This document shows, piece by piece, positions 59,328 to 64,000 of a DNA stretch of 64,000 nt. This stretch comes from Lepidurus packardi (lineage: Eukaryota; Arthropoda; Branchiopoda; Notostraca; Triopsidae): NCBI GenBank assembly GCA_023053545.1, contig JAKZAN010000005.1:1860001-1924000 (forward strand), in the 5' to 3' direction. Below the pieces are notes generated by a model. That model worked only from the letters and a program-made list of their open reading frames with translations. It made no database searches and was not told the DNA's origin. Position 1 is the stretch's first letter; the number at the start of each line of letters is the position of its first letter. The translations under genes were made by a program, and so were the position numbers.

Positions 59328-62134
59328 AGAAAGAAAGTAAATGATTGGAAGTAAAAAGTTGAAGAAAAGGAAAATAAAGTTAAAGAAAAGCTCAAGTCTG
59401 AAAGCGAAAGTTGAAAACTAAATCATGTTTCTTTTCAGCTATAAATTAACTCGAGTATGCGGAGTAAAAAGCGCAGTTGTTTATAACAATATCTAAATAT
59501 CCACTTTAGAAAGCATTTTCATTCCAAATCTCATTCTTTCAGTTTGGCCCAGGAGCCAAACCCGTTAATGAATATCTAACGTAACACGAGCTGGGGTTTA
59601 GTTTACAACCATCTAAAAATTCTTATGCAAAACTACTCCAGCACTGTGTTGCAAATAAAATGTACAGCTCCTTGCGCATTTTCAATACTGGAATCTCGGA
59701 AATAAAATTTTTAATAATGAAATTCTCTAGTGGGTACCATGGCACTGATTGTATTTTTAATATAATATTTACTAAAAAAAATAATGTCAATCTTAATTTT
59801 CTAATTTTTAGTAGTAAAAATGCCAGCACAGCCAAAGTCTGTGTTTTGTTCTTTTAAACTCGTTAAAAATGTGTATTTCCATACACGTATCTAGCTGTTC
59901 AAGTTAGAACGAATTTCGTCTGCACCGTGATATATATGCTTGATGAGATGCGTTTCCAAATGCTAGACATACTGCACTGTATATACACGTCTCCAGCTCG
60001 TGCTTTGTATGCACGGCTCAGGCTTGTTCCTTTCGGTTCCGCTTGACGACCGTGAAATTTGGTCATCCCCAATTAAGGCTAATTGACGATAGACCTTTAA
60101 GATTTCATGCTTGGTTGGCATTAACGGTGTGCTAGCTGGAAATGCGGTGTGGTCACTATTCACTGACCGGGGCGCTCTCTCGTATACACAAGCGGCTGCA
60201 ACTGGTGCGCGTTGAAGCGCAACGTAATGAACAGCAACAGCAAGTTTTTTCCAACGTCAGGCTTCTGCAATCAAGTTTCGCCGAGGGGAATAACTTCGGA
60301 AGCTTCTTTTTTCTTTGGCCCATGAAGAAAGCCAAAAGGGCTGTTCCATCATAAACGAAGCATATAATACAGGGGAGTTTGGAGTGTGCGTTGGTTTTTT
60401 CGAAGGAGTTGGGGCCCCCAAAAGCTTCGTCTTCGCGGTCGAGTGCGTACGCAACTAACCGTAACGCGTAATGCCTTGTTGGTTAAGTCAAACGATCCTT
60501 CATCGTCAGAACGTGTCAGAGTGTCACCTTTTTTCGCACTTACCCCCCTCCATGCTCTTTTCTATCAAGTGTTCCTATTCCCCAAGCCTCAGAATCGCTT
60601 CACAACACCAATGATCCAAAAGGACTCATTTTTTACGCCTTTTTAGTACGCTAATTCAGCTCCCTAATTATCATTGTTACAACCCAAAAGAGCGTTGATG
60701 ATCTCCCCCAAATAGGTGTTCCTTTTCACTCTAATTGAATCGGACCAAAAAACCGTTTCGCTTTTTCGCAGGAGCCTTTCAACGGGGCTCTTAAGAACGC
60801 GGCCTCCCCGTCGACTTCTGGCTGTCCTTATATGGAGCCATACATGAGAAAAGGGCATCACCATCCTTGTAAAATAAATAAATAAAAATCGCTTTGTGCT
60901 CCGGAAGTGTCTCTTGTCCGCGTTAAATTCCACGTGAACCGCAGCTTGTTTTCCTTTTTTGCTTTCTAAGGACATGGCTGGCTTATGGGCTTGAATTTCA
61001 CCCTTGCAAAGAGATCCATCTATCAATTTCTGTTCCTAAATAAAAGATAATGAGTTGTCGCTCACTTCAAACAAGATTTTTTTATGCTGATACAACAATA
61101 GAACATAAGTTCGTTGCAAACTCATGTTTCCAAGACTAAAGGTTCCCTTTTTTTAATACTTGGGTTTCTTTATGGGACGATGAGCTAGTAAGACACTAGT
61201 GCAAGGGGGGAAAAAAGAGTAAAAACTAAAAAAGAATAAAACTAAATGAAGGCGGCCAGAGATCGTTTGTTTGGAGAAGCGTGTATTGTACGCCTGCGAA
61301 AAGATCGTGAAGGTGGTAAAGATGTTTGTGGCTGCGCCTTTTTATCCCGAGTTGTCTAAAGGCACAAGAATTGGCGATCGTGCGAGCTGATAGCTCATTT
61401 CCTTCGGGTTGGGTAGATAGTCACTTATTCACTTCTGGGAAGATGGGTATAGTACAACATAGCGCAGGTAAATCGGAGGGAAAATAAAAAAAAATGGGGG
61501 ATTCAAAAAGAAAACATTACCAGACTTTTTGTTCTATTATCTGCCGTAATCTACGAGGCGATTAAGCAGCATATCATATTGGGTGTACTGCATGTACCAT
61601 AACTACGTCTAGACGAAAGACAGTGGGGTAATTTATGGAGGCGGGGACTACAAGTTATCCGAACAATTGAACCTACGGTCATTCTTACATGGTTTTATGG
61701 ACGGACAACAGAGCAGGAGAAACCCTTTTCGTCCTACATGGACCTTTTTTTATGCATTTTTGAAACAGGGATGATGAGGTCACCAAGTTAATAACTGAAA
61801 AGTTGTTTGGTGTGCAGTTGTTAAGGAAGGAATCTCTGCGGCGTGCGCAGCTTTTTTTTTTTTTTTTTTTTAAACGTGAATATTAATTCTGCGTGGTTTA
61901 GCAAACGCTATGCAGGAATAAAGTATTAACCCTTCCGTTTTTATTTTGTATGCTTTCTCTGCCCAAAAGGAAAAAAAGAATAATAAGGAAAATTTCAAAT
62001 TCCTTACATTTTAGTGCTTTGCATGAGTGTATATGAACGCTTACGGCTTCTGCGCAGAAAATGGCAAGCGTGATAACTTTAGAACCACGTCCTCCGTTTG
62101 CGTGATTTTTTTTTTTATTTTTTTAAACGAAGTA
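59328..62134. other. No assignable gene; GC-richer frames near 60.1-61.0 kb
   Basis: Open frames at 60136-60354 + (after a TGCTAG; LEMRCGHYSLTGALSRIHKR.., Arg/Gln-rich), 60386-60646 + and 60664-61026 - have coding-like composition but lack matching splice sites and families. A T run of about 21 lies at 61851-61871. Confidence 0.4.
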
Positions 62135-62889
62135 CAGTAGATGCCGCTTATTGTGATCACGTTTGTGAAGAGAATATTGATTCTATTAAGCGGGGAATTT
62201 AATAACCGAAAATCGGTTATTGGCTTGTTTAAACCAAAGAAGCAAAAAATTGCCTACTCTTTGACACTTTTTCACGTGTTTTTTTTTAATTCACTAGACC
62301 CACTACGGTTGATTTCGCCAAGATTTTTCAACAATTTAGATAGAGATGATGGAGGAATTCCCAATTTAACGACCGCTTCCCTTTGTGGCACATTTTTGTA
62401 ATTGAACTTGTCGCAAGTTTCGATGAGTCGCAACTTCTCTTTTACATTTAAATCAACACTTTTCTTGTTTGTCGCCATTTTTCTAGAACACAACTAACAC
62501 TACGCACTACTCCTACGCTTAGATAGGGTTCTCAACACGATACGCCTCCTAATTTTCCCAGTCAATCAAAGAAGCTGGTCGTTCAATTAAATAACATGGT
62601 CGTTTAATTGACTGGCGAGATTAGAAGGGATTTATTCTCAGCCTAGTAGTAGGCTGGAAAGGACAGAATTGGTCAAAACGACGTAAAAGCCGTGTCATTG
62701 GTCAATATGCAAAGTCCACGTAGCAATTACTACTACTGTAGTATCGTTACTAACATGTGGAGCTTCTTCTGAAATTGGTTCTAATAACCGATTCAAATGC
62801 TCTGAGTTTGATCATTTTGAATCGGTCATTTAAAATGTGATTTCATAAAGCGGCTGATTCTAATAACCAGTAATAAGCTACATCTACTG
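62135..62889 (-). mobile_element. pogo/Tigger-like non-autonomous element (copy 2)
   Basis: The left end CAGTAGATGCCGCTTATT and the reverse complement of the right end CAGTAGATGTAGCTTATT are terminal inverted repeats of the pogo/Tigger type. TA precedes the left end; on the right TA lies two bases out. Subterminal GATTCTA(A/T)TAA motifs repeat at both ends. The only coding content is the minus-strand DNA-binding ORF described next, so it depends on a transposase encoded elsewhere. Confidence 0.82.
62272..62478 (-). CDS. Truncated pogo/Tigger transposase: N-terminal psq/CENP-B-type HTH only
   Basis: ATG at 62478, 68 residues: MATNKKSVDLNVKEKLRLIE, then CDKF..QREAVVKLGIPPSSLSKLLKN and a stop after LKKNT. 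This fits the first helix-turn-helix of pogo/Tigger transposases and CENP-B (KEKL.LIE...REA..KLGIP.S.LS..LKN). The second HTH and the DDE catalytic core are absent. The frame is intact despite the element being non-autonomous, so a solo DNA-binding peptide could be made. Whether it is expressed is unknown. Confidence 0.75.
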   Translation of the reverse strand: MATNKKSVDLNVKEKLRLIETCDKFNYKNVPQREAVVKLGIPPSSLSKLLKNLGEINRSGSSELKKNT

Positions 62890-64000
62890 TGTACCAAAAT
62901 AATGGGTAGGCATGACACATTTCCAATTCGCAATTTTGCTGTTTCTCCCATTTATTGAGTTAATTAATTCCAATTAATTTGTCAAATTATTAAAGGCAAA
63001 GATAAGAAAGTAACAAATGTTTTGACTTCCGTATTAGCAATCACTACATTACTCATGGTTTTGCGAAAAAATGGCGTACTTTTGACGTGAAAATTGCTTC
63101 TGTTTTCACTATTCTTTCGCGCTTCGAAAGCTTACGCTATAGAACACGGGAGCTTTAAACGACTATTGCAATCAAGCTAGGAATCAAAGCAACTCGGTTG
63201 GAAACTCAATGGATGGCCTCGTAAATGTAGTACAGGGAAGGGTCTTGCTGTTACACAGTGAGGAGGAAGACACGCAAGTGTTTGTTGTGCTATACAAATT
63301 AGCCAGTATGAAAAACCTATGCATCTTTCTAAGATATCACTTTCACTGAATCCTCTTTTTTCCCAGCTCCAAAAATAACATACATAAATGCATACATGTG
63401 AAGTAAAAGGTGTCTCAAAGTGACGTTGGGCTCTTTCCCTATGGGAATATATTCCATTTAGGAAAGTTTTTTGGTTTATTTATTTTATGTATATAAATAC
63501 ATACCTGTTATATCATCACACTGTCATGATAATGAGCTATGAAGCTTGGCTAATGCTTCAAGATTAAAAATCTCTCCATCCCAAGTCTGCAATTTGTTGA
63601 CGGTCATCCTTGGCAAAGCTCTTTCGCTCTTAGCTAAGAGTGTTTTCCAATTACGACTAATGGGACTCGGCCTGTTTTTTGCTTCATTTTTCACCTTTTT
63701 CTGCACGTGTGCGAAGGAAATGGAGATCCTTGGACCAAGCTCTTACGGAGGGGGGTATATTACGTGCTTTTTTTTCTCTCCCGTGCTTTGTAATAGATAG
63801 TCTCCGCTTTGTTTGCATATTTTTCGGAGAATTTGGGAATCCTTTGGCATTCAGATAGGGCGGAGTCTTTAGTCCCTGGCTAGGGCTCCCTGCTGATACT
63901 AAAGGCACATCCGACACACCCTTATGGCTGTGTGTTACACAGACTCCATGCCAAAGAAATTTACCATTAAAATCCTAACAATAAACTAAGCTGGGCAACA
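62890..64000. other. No recognisable gene
   Basis: AT-rich. A short repeat-like tail ACACGGGAGCTTTAAA near 63144 resembles the CGGGAGCC tail of families 1 and 2. Nothing else supported. Confidence 0.5.

Overview
The window looks like nuclear DNA of an invertebrate, most likely an arthropod. There are spliced exons with GT..AG junctions and kilobase introns, long A/T homopolymers, a 160-bp AT microsatellite, and many short DNA-transposon derivatives (pogo/Tigger-like, TA-flanked and TTAA-flanked). Operons, ribosome binding sites and dense long ORFs are absent. The species cannot be fixed from the sequence alone. The one gene I am confident about is on the + strand, with six exons between 14287 and 31230. 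It encodes two sushi (CCP) domains, one transmembrane helix, and a cytoplasmic tail with a DPDRLAL segment followed by LPTY and PPPY motifs. This is the SUSD4/SUSD6 architecture, a membrane adaptor whose tail binds WW domains of NEDD4-family ubiquitin ligases. All exon phases join cleanly (1-1, 1-1, 2-2, 0-0, 2-2). The 5' end (signal peptide and initiator ATG) was not found. A further 108-nt frame-keeping exon at 17442-17549 may be an optional cassette in the tail. Layout: 1-14286 holds a 79-bp tandem repeat at the left edge, a broken pogo-like element near 3.2-3.9 kb, repeats with perfect palindromes near 9.8 kb, and a few weak exon candidates. 14287-31230 is the sushi gene, whose introns are filled with MITEs and repeats. 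31231-64000 has no gene I can name. It holds dispersed repeats, a second pogo-like element (62135-62889) that keeps only the transposase DNA-binding domain, and scattered ORFs of doubtful reality. The most unusual signal is not a protein. Two dispersed repeat families (about nine and four copies) share the tail ACGGGAGCC, often followed by TTAA. Their copies keep a block that resembles the CTCF core site (YAGRKGGCR), although two copies have a 1-bp gap in it and the flanks have diverged. One family has TTAA target duplications and inverted ends, so it is a DNA-transposon derivative. If the organism's CTCF binds these sites, mobile elements are spreading architectural or insulator sites in and around the sushi gene. 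A second recurring theme is near-perfect palindromes with spacers of only 2-5 nt, several of them inside repeat copies, which suggests foldback template switching.
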